A stretch of 64,000 nucleotides of DNA from Mycetocola sp. (GTDB lineage Bacteria > Actinomycetota > Actinomycetes > Actinomycetales > Microbacteriaceae): assembly GCF_025464835.1 (NCBI RefSeq), contig NZ_JAODMP010000021.1, positions 62,001 through 126,000 on the forward strand, given 5' to 3'. Positions 1-7,978 of the stretch are shown piece by piece (the stretch's first letter is position 1; every line of letters starts with the position of its first letter). A model generated the notes under the pieces. The model searched no databases. It saw only the letters and a list, made by a program, of their open reading frames with translations, and was not told the DNA's origin. The position numbers and the translations under genes were made by a program.

Positions 1-1045
1 GCACCGCACCGACACCCTTGGGGGCGTACTTGTTGGCGGCCGCGTACCAGGGGCTGGACGGAAGACCTGAGTAGTTGACGCTCGCGATGTCCGGGTGGCC
101 GTCGAGCCACTCGGCGATCTCCTGCGCGTTCTGCACATGGCGTTCGATCCGGAGAGACAGCGTCTCGATGCCTTGGATGAGCTGCCACGCGCTCGCGGGG
201 GCGATCGCCGAACCGAGGTCACGGAGCAGCTGCACGCGCGCCTTGATGATGTACGCGAGACCGTCACCGACCGCTGTCGTGTAGCTGGCGCCGTGGTAAG
301 ACGGGTCCGGCTCGCTGAGGCCAGGGAACTTCTCCACGTTCTTCGACCACTCGAACGTTCCCCCGTCGACGATCACACCGCCGATGACGGTGCCGTGGCC
401 GCCGAGGAACTTCGTCGCAGAGTGCACGATGATGTCAGCGCCGTGCTCGAACGGGCGGATCAGGTACGGCGTCGCGATCGTGTTGTCGACGATGAGCGGG
501 ATGCCCGCTTCGTGGGCGATGCTCGACACCAGCGCGATGTCGAGGATGTTGATGCGCGGGTTGCCGATGGTCTCGGCGAAGAACGCCTTCGTGTTCGGGC
601 GGATCGCACGGTGCCATTCCTCCGCGTCATCTTGATCCTCGACGAACGTCGTCTCGATGCCCAGCTTCGCGAGCGTGTACTTGAACAGGTTGTATGTGCC
701 GCCGTAGATCGACGAAGAGGAGACGATGTGGTCGCCAGCCTGTGCGATGTTGAGGATCGAGAACGTCGATGCCGCCTGGCCCGATGCGAGCAGGAGGGCG
801 CCTGTGCCCCCTTCGAGCGCAGCGACGCGCTCCTCGACGACAGCCTGGGTCGGGTTCTGGATGCGGGTGTAGATGTTGCCGAACTCAGCCAGCGCGAACA
901 GGTTCTTTGCGTGGTCTGCGCTGTCGAACACGTAACTGGTGGTCTGGTAGATCGGGGTCGCCCGCGCCTTGGTGGTCGGGTCCGGGGCAGCGCCCGAGTG
1001 GATCTGCTTGGTTTCGAACTGCCAGGTGGCGTTGGAATCGGCCAT
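1..1045 (-). CDS. metY: O-acetylhomoserine sulfhydrylase (partial, C-terminus beyond window)
   Basis: Cytoplasmic PLP enzyme of the Cys/Met metabolism family that makes homocysteine from O-acetylhomoserine and sulfide. Reading the minus strand from the ATG at 1045 gives 348 codons with no stop, so the gene runs off the left edge; the family is about 430 residues. The N-terminus (MADSNATWQFETKQIHSG) is typical of this subgroup, and the PLP lysine lies in SATKFLGGHG near residue 212. A GAGGGG stretch precedes the start. It is absent from the ORF track only because it has no stop in the window. It is divergent from the short-chain dehydrogenase, with 129 bp between them. The alternative, cystathionine gamma-synthase, is less likely because of the YGGTYNLFKYTL segment and the expected full length. 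Confidence 0.93.
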   Translation of the reverse strand, partial: MADSNATWQFETKQIHSGAAPDPTTKARATPIYQTTSYVFDSADHAKNLFALAEFGNIYTRIQNPTQAVVEERVAALEGGTGALLLASGQAASTFSILNIAQAGDHIVSSSSIYGGTYNLFKYTLAKLGIETTFVEDQDDAEEWHRAIRPNTKAFFAETIGNPRINILDIALVSSIAHEAGIPLIVDNTIATPYLIRPFEHGADIIVHSATKFLGGHGTVIGGVIVDGGTFEWSKNVEKFPGLSEPDPSYHGASYTTAVGDGLAYIIKARVQLLRDLGSAIAPASAWQLIQGIETLSLRIERHVQNAQEIAEWLDGHPDIASVNYSGLPSSPWYAAANKYAPKGVGAV

Positions 1046-1162
1046 GGAAGCCCCTCGTTTCCTGAAATTGGGCGGAAGATTGCGGATGCTCGTTCCTTCG
1101 AGCCTAGGCACCGAGCGAAACCGGGACAATCCTCACCGCAATAGTACGTAACGCGAGCGTCA

Positions 1163-1168
1163 TAGGCT
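1163..1168 (+). promoter_or_regulatory. -10 element TAGGCT, leaderless start for the SDR gene
   Basis: TAGGCT ends 6 nt before the ATG at 1175, so transcription should begin at or next to the start codon. No Shine-Dalgarno is present. Confidence 0.6.
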
Positions 1169-1174
1169 GAAGCC

Positions 1175-1939
1175 ATGAGTGCACAGCGCGTGATCGTGAC
1201 CGGGGCGAGTTCAGGGATCGGTGCCGCCACCGTGCGGCTGTTCCGGTCGCGAGGCTGGGACGTGGTCGGCGTCGCCCGCCGCGCGGACCGGCTGGAGGCG
1301 CTCTCCGCTGAAACCGGGGCACAGGTGGTTGTCGCCGACCTGACCGTGCAGGAGGATGTCGACGCACTGCGCGACGCCGTGGCGGCATCCGGGGGAGCGG
1401 ACGCCCTCATCTGCAACGCCGGCGGCGCGTTCGGGATGGACACCGTCGAAGCCGGCGACCCCGACGACTGGGCCCGCATGTTCGACATCAACGTGCTGGG
1501 AACCAAGCGGGTGATCTCGGCTCTGCTCCCGATCCTGAGAAAGGCGGATGCCGCGTCGATCGTCGGCGTCACGTCGATCGCCGGCAGCGTCGCGTACGAG
1601 GGCGGAGGCGGTTACAACGCCGCAAAGTTCGCCCAGCGGGCCCTGTTGCAGGTTTTGCGGCTCGAGTTGGCAGGGGAACCGATCCGGGTCATCGAGGTCG
1701 CCCCAGGGATGGTGCGCACCGAGGAGTTCGCTCTCGTTCGGTTCGGGGGAGACCAGGCGAAAGCGGATGCCGTCTACGACGACGTCAGGAACCCGCTCAC
1801 CGCCGAGGACATCGCTGAGACCATCGTCCACGCGGTCGAGCTGCCTGCGCACGTCAACCTTGACTCGATCACGGTGAAGCCGGTCGCGCAGGCGGCGCCG
1901 CACAAGATCATGCGCGGCGACCTGTCGATGAAGGCCTGA
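1175..1939 (+). CDS. short-chain dehydrogenase/reductase (YdfG-like)
   Basis: NAD(P)-dependent oxidoreductase of the classical SDR fold, 254 residues. The cofactor motif TGASSGIG is at residues 9-16, NAG at 81-83, the catalytic Ser is in TSIAG (about 134), and the Tyr/Lys pair is in YNAAK (147 and 151). The overall pattern is that of the YdfG/3-hydroxy acid dehydrogenase subgroup (serine or allo-threonine dehydrogenases), but the substrate cannot be read from sequence. The ATG was chosen because it begins just before the beta1 strand and has a -10 hexamer in leaderless position. It is followed by an acetyltransferase remnant on the other strand. Confidence 0.9.
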   Translation: MSAQRVIVTGASSGIGAATVRLFRSRGWDVVGVARRADRLEALSAETGAQVVVADLTVQEDVDALRDAVAASGGADALICNAGGAFGMDTVEAGDPDDWARMFDINVLGTKRVISALLPILRKADAASIVGVTSIAGSVAYEGGGGYNAAKFAQRALLQVLRLELAGEPIRVIEVAPGMVRTEEFALVRFGGDQAKADAVYDDVRNPLTAEDIAETIVHAVELPAHVNLDSITVKPVAQAAPHKIMRGDLSMKA

Positions 1940-2008
1940 GCACGGACGGCGCCACGGCCGGCGGCAACATGAACGCGGTTCCCCGGGTCGGGGGCACGGT
2001 GCGGCGCG

Positions 2009-2326
2009 GAGCGGGGCCTCGGACGCCGACGGTGCCGCGGTATCAGCGAAACCCTCGGCTGCCGCAAAAGCCAGGTCATCGATCATCGGCCGGCGCAGAA
2101 GTCCGCGACGGCGGTGGTCGGGGCGAACGGTGACCGAGGAGATGAGATGAGACGAGATGAGGTGGGCGGGCAGCATCCGCCCACCGACGTTGAGCGACTG
2201 AGTGACTGAGCGGGATCTGGCGTAGGCGCCGGTGCCCTGGGCATTGGCCTGCAGCCAGCCACGGGTCTCCGGGCTGACGTCCGCCCCTGACGGAGCGAAG
2301 CGGCGGAATTCGTAGTCGTCATCGAC
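2009..2326 (-). pseudogene. Eis-type GNAT N-acetyltransferase remnant
   Basis: One minus-strand frame carries a recognisable piece of an Eis-like acetyltransferase: an N-terminal YEFRRFAPSG segment, then LPAHLISSHLISSVTVRP followed by HRRRGLLRRPMIDDLA, the acetyl-CoA binding region, ending at SASE. The Eis family normally continues for about 270 more residues with a second GNAT and a sterol carrier-like domain, none of which is found. The HLISS-HLISS doubling looks like an in-frame 12-nt duplication. No plausible start or stop frames the piece. This is a decayed gene; it fills most of the 527-bp gap between the SDR and phosphoribosyltransferase genes. Confidence 0.7.
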
Positions 2327-2454
2327 AGCATTCAGCCGAAACCCTATGCTGCAGCATGACAGCGCAGACACCCGCCGGCCGGCCGGTAACCGCCCTTCCT
2401 TGGCGGTGGTCGCGCCTGAGCGCAATCCCCCTCCGGAGCGGCGCAGCCTCGCTG

Positions 2455-2460
2455 TAACGT
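2455..2460 (+). promoter_or_regulatory. -10 element TAACGT, leaderless start
   Basis: TAACGT ends 6 nt before the ATG at 2467 of the phosphoribosyltransferase gene. Confidence 0.55.
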
Positions 2461-2466
2461 GACGTC

Positions 2467-2976
2467 ATGACCACACCGACCACCGAACTCCCGGCGTCTT
2501 TCCCTCCCGAACGGGAGGTGCTCGACTGGGAAGAGTTCGGCCGGGCCTCGCGCGAACTCGCCGTCAAAGTCGTCGAATCCGCGTTCCGCCCAGACATCGT
2601 GGTCGCCGTCGCCCGCGGCGGCCTTCTGCTCGCCGGATCGGTCGCATATGCGCTCGGAACCAGGAACTGCGGCAGCATCAACGTCGAGTTCTACACCGGC
2701 ATCGACGAACAACTTCCCGAGCCTGTGCTGCACCCGCCCCTGCTCGACGCCCCAGCGCTGAGCGGCAAGAACGTGCTCCTCGTCGACGACGTCTCGGACT
2801 CCGGCCGCACGCTCGCGATGGTCCTCGAGCTCCTCCAGGCCCACGGCGCGACGGTCAAAACGCTCACGCTCTACAGCAAGTCCCGCACGGTGCTCGCCCC
2901 CGACTATGTCTGGCGGGACACCGAGAGGTGGATCACCTTCCCGTGGTCGGCGTTGGCACCGCTCACCGCCCCGTAG
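2467..2976 (+). CDS. phosphoribosyltransferase (type I PRTase domain)
   Basis: A 169-residue type I phosphoribosyltransferase. The PRPP-binding loop is VLLVDDVSDSGRTL at about 103-116, and the upstream strand with the PRTase-like ARGGLLLAG turn is at about 49-57. Length and pattern match the hypoxanthine-guanine/xanthine-like actinobacterial group, so a purine salvage role is likely but the base is not determined. The gene stands alone downstream of a leaderless-type promoter. Its stop codon TAG is also the first half of the -10 hexamer of the next gene. Confidence 0.85.
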   Translation: MTTPTTELPASFPPEREVLDWEEFGRASRELAVKVVESAFRPDIVVAVARGGLLLAGSVAYALGTRNCGSINVEFYTGIDEQLPEPVLHPPLLDAPALSGKNVLLVDDVSDSGRTLAMVLELLQAHGATVKTLTLYSKSRTVLAPDYVWRDTERWITFPWSALAPLTAP

Positions 2977-2979
2977 GCT
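2974..2979 (+). promoter_or_regulatory. -10 element TAGGCT overlapping the previous stop codon
   Basis: TAGGCT begins with the TAG stop of the phosphoribosyltransferase and ends 6 nt before the ATG at 2986. Confidence 0.6.
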
Positions 2980-2985
2980 CGAAGC

Positions 2986-3711
2986 ATGAGTGTGCACCTG
3001 GTTGGCGGCGGTTGGTCCGAATCGAACGACGGGGCGGTATACGCCCCCTTCCTTGCCGAAGCTGCCGAGCGTGCGTCCGCTTCAGGCTTCGAGGGAGCGC
3101 CGCGGATCGCCGTGGTCGTCGTCCGCAACGGTGACGGCGCTGACCATGCCGAGAGGCTGATCCAGGCGACCGGTGCACCGGGCGATTTCGAAGCGGTGGT
3201 CACCGCGCTCTCGCACGGTGACGAGGCCACGACGGCGGCGCTCGCCGACGTGCACGGCATCATCGTCGGCGGCGGGCTCACACCCGCGTACCTCGAGGCC
3301 CTTCGGCCGATCTTCGGCGAGATCCGCAGGCAGGTCGCCGCCGGCGTGCCCTATCTCGGTTTCTCCGCAGGGTCATCGATCGCCTCCGAACACGCGCTGG
3401 TCGGCGGCTGGCGGATCGGCGGCGTCGAAGTGAGCCCGGAAGACGGATCGGAGGACCTCGATGAGGTCACCGTCGAAAACGGCATAGGACTCCTCGACAT
3501 CTCGGTCGACGCCCACGCAGTGCAGTGGGGCAACCTGTCCCGGCTCATCGCTGCGACCGAAGCCGGCCTCGTCGCTGGGGGCATTGCCATCGACGAGAAC
3601 ACGGCGTTCATCGTAGGAGAAGGCGCCCTCCGTGCAGTCGGGGCCGGCAACGTGTGGCAGGTTCTTCCCGCCGAGGCAGGTGTGCGCGTCTCGTCGCTGG
3701 CCGCCGGATGA
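2986..3711 (+). CDS. type 1 glutamine amidotransferase-like / peptidase S51 family protein
   Basis: A 241-residue protein of the peptidase E/cyanophycinase fold. The nucleophile elbow LGFSAGSS at about 125-131 has the serine expected for S51, and GIIVGGG before it marks the strand-turn found in the family. Dipeptidase E cleaves Asp-Xaa dipeptides and cyanophycinase cleaves beta-Asp-Arg; which activity this protein has is unknown. The start is fixed by the TAGGCT -10 just upstream. Its TGA overlaps the ATG of ung (ATGA), so the two are translationally coupled. Confidence 0.8.
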   Translation: MSVHLVGGGWSESNDGAVYAPFLAEAAERASASGFEGAPRIAVVVVRNGDGADHAERLIQATGAPGDFEAVVTALSHGDEATTAALADVHGIIVGGGLTPAYLEALRPIFGEIRRQVAAGVPYLGFSAGSSIASEHALVGGWRIGGVEVSPEDGSEDLDEVTVENGIGLLDISVDAHAVQWGNLSRLIAATEAGLVAGGIAIDENTAFIVGEGALRAVGAGNVWQVLPAEAGVRVSSLAAG

Positions 3712-4418
3712 CGGGCAGGTTCAACGTCGCCGAGCTGGCGGCATCCGGCCGGATGGACGAGGGGTGGGCGCACGCGCTCGCTCCTCTTCAGGCGCAGCTG
3801 GATGCCATCGGGCAGGTCCTTGACGCCGACGCCGCAGCAGGGATCTCCGTGCTCCCCGCTGAGCGGAACATCCTGCGGGCGTTCACCGCACCCCTCGACG
3901 CTGTGCGCGTACTGGTCGTCGGTCAGGATCCCTACCCGACACCCGGGCACTCGATCGGGATGGCGTTCGCCGTCGAACCGCACGTGCGCCCGTTGCCGCG
4001 CAGCCTCGCCAATATCTTCCGTGAACTCGCTGACGACCTGCGAGTTCCGCCGCCCGCATCCGGGGATCTCACCCCGTGGACGAGAAACGGTGTGCTCCTT
4101 CTCAACCGCGTGCTCACCGTCCGCGCGGGAGAATCCGGGTCACACCGGGGAATCGGCTGGGAAGCTGTGACCGACCACGCCATCCGGACACTCGTCGACC
4201 GCGAGCAACCGCTCGTCGCCATCCTCTGGGGCCGCGACGCCCAGGCCCTCACCCCGGTGCTGGGGAGCACCCCGATCGTGGCCAGCGCCCACCCGAGCCC
4301 CCTGTCAGCGTCGCGCGGATTCTTCGGGTCCCGGCCGTTCTCGAAAGCCAACGCTCTTCTCGTGAAACAGGGTGCCGAGCCGGTGGATTGGAATCTCGAC
4401 TCCGCCGGCCTGTGGTGA
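3708..4418 (+). CDS. ung: uracil-DNA glycosylase, family 1
   Basis: Removes uracil from DNA as the first step of base excision repair. The protein is 236 residues. Motif A is [11 protein letters not shown] at about 72-82, with the catalytic Asp at about 74, and motif B is [13 protein letters not shown] near residue 197. Canonical family-1 enzymes have GQDPYH; Pro in place of His is seen here and I believe is usual in actinobacteria. The ORF track starts this frame earlier at 3525, inside the upstream gene; the ATG at 3708 in the ATGA overlap gives the family's normal length. Confidence 0.93.
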   Translation: MTGRFNVAELAASGRMDEGWAHALAPLQAQLDAIGQVLDADAAAGISVLPAERNILRAFTAPLDAVRVLVVGQDPYPTPGHSIGMAFAVEPHVRPLPRSLANIFRELADDLRVPPPASGDLTPWTRNGVLLLNRVLTVRAGESGSHRGIGWEAVTDHAIRTLVDREQPLVAILWGRDAQALTPVLGSTPIVASAHPSPLSASRGFFGSRPFSKANALLVKQGAEPVDWNLDSAGLW

Positions 4419-4442
4419 AACACGCCCGCAACGCAGTTCGTC

Positions 4443-4448
4443 TACGCT
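4443..4448 (+). promoter_or_regulatory. -10 element TACGCT, leaderless start
   Basis: TACGCT ends 6 nt before the GTG start at 4455 of the GNAT gene. Confidence 0.55.
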
Positions 4449-4454
4449 GTATCC

Positions 4455-5033
4455 GTGCTTGAAGAGGAATACCAGCCGCGCAGGAAGCTGCCCCCGCACC
4501 TGCGGAAGAAACCGGAGCCGGAGGCGCCGTTCTCGTACACGATCCGGGACGCGGAACTCGCGGACCTTCCGCACATCCGCGAGATCTACAACCACTACGT
4601 CGCCAACAGCGTCGTCACCTTCGACGAGGAGAAAATGTCCCTCGCGAAGTGGAAGGCGAAGTTCGCTCACCTGCAGAAACTCGGGCTGCCGTTCATCGTC
4701 GCCGAGTCACCGAACAAGGTGATCCTCGGGTACGCACTGGTCTCTCCGTGGAAGGAGAAACGGGCCTACCGGTTCACCGTTGAGAACTCCATCTACCTGG
4801 GGCCCGCGTCAACGGGCAAGGGCCTCGGCCGTGCCCTGCTCGGCGAGCTGATCGACAGGTCAAGGGCCGCCGGTCTCAAAGAGATCCTCGCTGTGATCAG
4901 CGACAGAGGTGCGGAGTCGTCGATTGCGCTGCATGAGTCGTTCGGGTTCACCGAGATCGGCCGGATGGGTCGCGTCGGTTTCAAGTTCGAACGCTGGCTC
5001 GGCACGGTTCTGCTACAGAAGTCCCTCAAATAA
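4455..5033 (+). CDS. GNAT family N-acetyltransferase (phosphinothricin acetyltransferase-like)
   Basis: A 192-residue acetyl-CoA-dependent acetyltransferase. After a charged, proline-rich N-terminal tail of about 28 residues (RRKLPPHLRKKPEPE) the domain opens with YTIRDAELADLPHIREIYNHYV, the usual start of the Pat/bar subgroup. The acetyl-CoA loop is STGKGLGRALL and the C-terminal HESFGFTEIG is typical. The GTG start is chosen from the leaderless-type -10. The charged tail is uncommon for the family. Substrate unknown; amino-acid or amine N-acetylation is the family role. Confidence 0.85.
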   Translation: MLEEEYQPRRKLPPHLRKKPEPEAPFSYTIRDAELADLPHIREIYNHYVANSVVTFDEEKMSLAKWKAKFAHLQKLGLPFIVAESPNKVILGYALVSPWKEKRAYRFTVENSIYLGPASTGKGLGRALLGELIDRSRAAGLKEILAVISDRGAESSIALHESFGFTEIGRMGRVGFKFERWLGTVLLQKSLK

Positions 5034-5053
5034 CGGATGCCGGCCGGCTGCGA

Positions 5054-5059
5054 TAGCGT
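5054..5059 (+). promoter_or_regulatory. -10 element TAGCGT, leaderless start
   Basis: TAGCGT ends 6 nt before the ATG at 5066. Confidence 0.55.
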
Positions 5060-5065
5060 GTCGGC

Positions 5066-5437
5066 ATGCCGAAATCCGCACCATACGACCGCCCGGTAAA
5101 GAACACCGTCCTTCGCTCATACGCTGGGGAGATCCACGCGAATCCGGCCGACGTGTACGCCGCCATCAAGCGAAGGCTGACGCCGCCCGGCCCGGACGTG
5201 TCCGGCTTCACCGCTGATGACGACCAGCGTCTGCTGATCATCCAGGGCGGCTGGTGGTACCGCGGCGAGTACCGGGTGCTGCCGTCTCCAGGTGGTTCCC
5301 GGATCGAACATGAACTCCTCAACGTGGCGCAGGCCGTGCACTGGGCCGGGCCGGTCGCCGGGCGCACGTCGATTCAGCAGTCGGCGCACGTCTTCGGCCG
5401 TCTGCTCACGGAACTGGCGGCCGAACTCGAGGAGTGA
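5066..5437 (+). CDS. hypothetical protein (123 aa)
   Basis: I do not recognise a named family. The product is soluble, has no signal peptide or membrane segment, and contains the patterns GGWWYRGEYRVLP and IEHELLNVAQ. The alternation of short strands with a C-terminal helix (FGRLLTELAAELEE) would fit a START/SRPBCC-like lipid- or ligand-binding fold, but that is only a guess. Codon use matches its neighbours and it has a leaderless-type promoter, so it looks like a real gene. It sits 23 bp before the amidase gene. Confidence 0.75.
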   Translation: MPKSAPYDRPVKNTVLRSYAGEIHANPADVYAAIKRRLTPPGPDVSGFTADDDQRLLIIQGGWWYRGEYRVLPSPGGSRIEHELLNVAQAVHWAGPVAGRTSIQQSAHVFGRLLTELAAELEE

Positions 5438-5448
5438 GCGGTTCGGAA

Positions 5449-5454
5449 TAGGCT
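5449..5454 (+). promoter_or_regulatory. -10 element TAGGCT, leaderless start
   Basis: TAGGCT ends 6 nt before the GTG at 5461 of the amidase gene. Confidence 0.6.
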
Positions 5455-5460
5455 CGAGAC

Positions 5461-6894
5461 GTGACCGAACTGCACGAACTCAGCGCCCTCGACCAGTGGC
5501 TCGCTCTTCAGCGAGGCGAAGTGTCTCCGTCCGAGCTGACGGCGCACTACCTCGAGCGGGTGGAGAAGCTCGACCCTCAACTCGGTGCGTTCGTCACCGT
5601 GACCGCTGATGCCGCCACCCGGCGCGCGCAGGATCTCGAACGCATCGTGCCACGGACCAGTGCGCTGTGGGGGCTGCCGATCGCAGACAAGGACCTCACC
5701 ATGCGTCGGGGGGTCGCCACCGGCTTCGGGTCACGGGCGTTCGCTGGAACGATCTCCCCGCGGTCGGATGAAATCGTCGAGGTGCTCGACGGTGCGGGCG
5801 CGATCAGCCTGGGAAAGACGAACACTCCCGAGTTCGGGATGCACGGCTACACTGAGTCGCTCATCGCTCCGCCCGCACGGAACCCCTGGGATCTCGCATT
5901 CGGTGCCGGCGGATCAAGCGGCGGAGCGGCGTCTGCGGTGTCAGCACGGCTGCTGCCCTTTGCCCCGGGAAGCGACGGCGGCGGCTCCATCCGAATCCCG
6001 GCGGCGGCGTGCGGGCTCGTCGGCATCAAGCCGTCCCGCGGGCTCGTCCCGGCGGGTTCCGGCATCGAATCGATCGGCGGCCTCGCGGTGAAGGGCCCTA
6101 TCGCCCGTTCGGTGACCGACGCTGCGCTGCTGCTGGATGCGATGATCGGCCGAAGGAACGGCCGTATCGATCACCACTTCGCCCTCCGCGCACCCGACGA
6201 GAACGACGGGGACCTGCTGGGCGCCGCCGTTCGGGGCGAGGGCCGGTTTTCGATCGGAGTGCTCGGCAACTCCCCGTTCGAGGACGGCATGGAGATCCGC
6301 GTCGACCCTGAAGCATCCGCCGCCGTCAGCGTCGCACTTGCGCACCTCGGTGCGATGGGACACGGGATCGAAGAGCTGCACCTCCAGCACGACGGCGTCT
6401 ATCCGGATGCCTTCCGACGGCTCTGGCGAGTCTCGGCCGCGTCGATCCCCGTCGACGACGACCGGCTGTCGCTGCTCGAACCAGTGACCAGGCACCTGGT
6501 CGAATCAGGGAGGAAGCTTGGTGCCCGTGAGGTGGCAGAGACGCTGGCCGTCCTGACGGCGTTCGAACGCAGCGTCATCGAGCAGTTCTCGCGGTTCGAT
6601 GTGGTCCTGACACCGACGCTCGCGCAGACGCCACGGCCGGTCGGCTGGTTCGACACCGAGGACGCTGAACGCAACTTCATCCAGCAATGCCAGTACTCGC
6701 CGTTCACCTCTTTCGTGAACGTCGCAGGACTTCCCGCGATCACGCTGCCCGTCGCTGAGACCGCCGACGGTCTGCCGATGGGCGTGCAACTGATCGGCAG
6801 ACCGGGTGGCGAGTCGACGCTGCTCTCGATCGGCAGCCAGCTGGAGCGTCGCATCCGCTGGCAGCTGCGCACGCCGCCGGTCGCCGCACGCTGA
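5461..6894 (+). CDS. amidase (amidase signature family)
   Basis: A 477-residue amide hydrolase with the Ser-cisSer-Lys triad: Lys in WGLPIADKD (about 77), cis-Ser in AGGSSGGAASAV (about 152) and the nucleophile Ser in GSDGGGSIRIPA (about 175). The length agrees with the family. The absence of gatC/gatB neighbours argues against a GatA role, so this is a stand-alone amidase of unknown substrate. The GTG start is supported by the -10 hexamer. Confidence 0.88.
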   Translation: MTELHELSALDQWLALQRGEVSPSELTAHYLERVEKLDPQLGAFVTVTADAATRRAQDLERIVPRTSALWGLPIADKDLTMRRGVATGFGSRAFAGTISPRSDEIVEVLDGAGAISLGKTNTPEFGMHGYTESLIAPPARNPWDLAFGAGGSSGGAASAVSARLLPFAPGSDGGGSIRIPAAACGLVGIKPSRGLVPAGSGIESIGGLAVKGPIARSVTDAALLLDAMIGRRNGRIDHHFALRAPDENDGDLLGAAVRGEGRFSIGVLGNSPFEDGMEIRVDPEASAAVSVALAHLGAMGHGIEELHLQHDGVYPDAFRRLWRVSAASIPVDDDRLSLLEPVTRHLVESGRKLGAREVAETLAVLTAFERSVIEQFSRFDVVLTPTLAQTPRPVGWFDTEDAERNFIQQCQYSPFTSFVNVAGLPAITLPVAETADGLPMGVQLIGRPGGESTLLSIGSQLERRIRWQLRTPPVAAR

Positions 6895-6938
6895 CCCACG
6901 CTGAGAGCGTCAGGAGGTCGATGGGCCACAATGGTCCT

Positions 6939-7406
6939 ATGACCACCGCCGCCCGCGTGCACCTCTCGAAAACCCGCCCGACCGCATACGAGAAGCTTGC
7001 GGCCCTGTCCAAGGAGATCGGCCGCCTCGCTCGTGACGCGGGTATCGAACCGCTCCTGTGTGAGCTGGTGCAGATGCGGGCATCGCAGATCAACGGTTGT
7101 GCGTACTGCCTCCGAGTGCACACGAAGAAAGCCCTGTCGCTCGGAGAGACCACAGAACGGATGACGGTGCTTCCCTCCTGGCGGGAAGCCGGGCTGTACT
7201 CCGAACGGGAGCGCGCAGCCCTCGCACTCACCGAGGCGATCACCCTTGTTTCGCACGGTCACGTTTCCGACGAGGTCTACGCCGCCTCTCTCGAAGTCTT
7301 CGATGAGGAGGAGTTCGCCACGCTGTCCTGGATGATTGTCTCGATCAACGCGTTCAACCGGATCGCCGTGACCAGCAGGTACCTCGTCGACCCGGAGGAG
7401 TCCTGA
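6939..7406 (+). CDS. AhpD-like / carboxymuconolactone decarboxylase family protein
   Basis: A 155-residue AhpD-fold protein. The family's redox motif CxxC with its following His is visible as CAYCLRVHTKK at about residue 54, so peroxidase/disulfide reductase activity is plausible. Two starts compete: ATG 6921 has AGGAGG only 3 nt upstream, while ATG 6939 has CACAAT exactly 6 nt upstream, matching the leaderless pattern seen in neighbouring genes. I prefer 6939 because the protein then begins MTTAARVHLSK, but the longer form (161 aa) cannot be excluded. Confidence 0.85.
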   Translation: MTTAARVHLSKTRPTAYEKLAALSKEIGRLARDAGIEPLLCELVQMRASQINGCAYCLRVHTKKALSLGETTERMTVLPSWREAGLYSERERAALALTEAITLVSHGHVSDEVYAASLEVFDEEEFATLSWMIVSINAFNRIAVTSRYLVDPEES

Positions 7407-7457
7407 CCGGCGCGACGCTGGGAGCCCGCTGGACAGGTTCCCTTCCCTCTGGCCAAG

Positions 7458-7476
7458 TCAGGTAAGGCTTGCCTAT
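7458..7476 (+). promoter_or_regulatory. DtxR/IdeR-type iron box overlapping the -10 region
   Basis: The 19-mer TCAGGTAAGGCTTGCCTAT agrees with the DtxR/IdeR consensus TTAGGTTAGSCTAACCTAA at about 14 positions and has a palindromic core AGGTAAGGCTTGCCT. It overlaps TATACT (7474-7479), a good -10. Binding would block the promoter of the siderophore-interacting domain gene when iron is plentiful. Confidence 0.7.
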
Positions 7477-7488
7477 ACTGGAGGGGAA

Positions 7489-7965
7489 ATGACGATCCGA
7501 CAGACCCGCACCGACCACACCGGTCACCGTGCCAATGAGGCGAACCACAAGCATCGCGTTCAGTTTCTCATCGCCGGGGACGAAACGGTGCTTCCCGAAC
7601 TCGAAGCGATGCTGACGACGCTTCCGCTCTGTGCAACCGGTCGGGTCTTCGTCGAAGTCGCCTCCACAGACGACATCGGTGCGTTACAGGTTCCTCCGCG
7701 GATGACGGTGACCTGGTTGCCGCGCTCCCATCGATCAGGTGCTCCCGGATCCGGCCGGAGCTGCGCACCCGGCGAGGCCGCATCCCGGGCCGTTCGGGCC
7801 TGGGCCGGTGAGATGCTGTGCGAGCACCCGGAAGAGGTTCACGTCTGGCTCGGGGGCCACTACCGCGGCGTTGCCGAGGCTTACGACTACCTCACCGCGG
7901 AGCTCGGAGTCGTTGCGGACGTCATCGAGACTCCTCCGGCTTACCGCCTCGGCGTCTCCCGCTGA
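7489..7965 (+). CDS. siderophore-interacting (SIP) domain protein
   Basis: A 158-residue protein matching the C-terminal NAD(P)H-binding half of siderophore-interacting proteins: the segment FLIAGDETVLPELEAML opens the domain and VHVWLGGHYRGVAEAYDYL closes it. Full-length ViuB-like ferric-siderophore reductases have an N-terminal FAD domain and are about 270 residues, so this is a single-domain form. The iron box upstream supports a role in iron release or reduction. GGAGGGG lies only 2 nt from the ATG, which is unusually close. No siderophore transporter genes are adjacent. Confidence 0.8.
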   Translation: MTIRQTRTDHTGHRANEANHKHRVQFLIAGDETVLPELEAMLTTLPLCATGRVFVEVASTDDIGALQVPPRMTVTWLPRSHRSGAPGSGRSCAPGEAASRAVRAWAGEMLCEHPEEVHVWLGGHYRGVAEAYDYLTAELGVVADVIETPPAYRLGVSR

Positions 7966-7978
7966 TATCCCTTCGGTT

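Noticed and set aside
1136-1142. Possible structured metY leader (ATTGCGG with CCGCAAT near 1079) as a riboswitch
   Set aside because: The 5' arm overlaps the likely -10 TACTAT, so it would not be transcribed, and no known SAM riboswitch core is present.
95-1144. Long + strand ORF (349 aa) over the left end
   Set aside because: It is the antisense shadow of metY on the minus strand, which has clear family motifs through the whole stretch.
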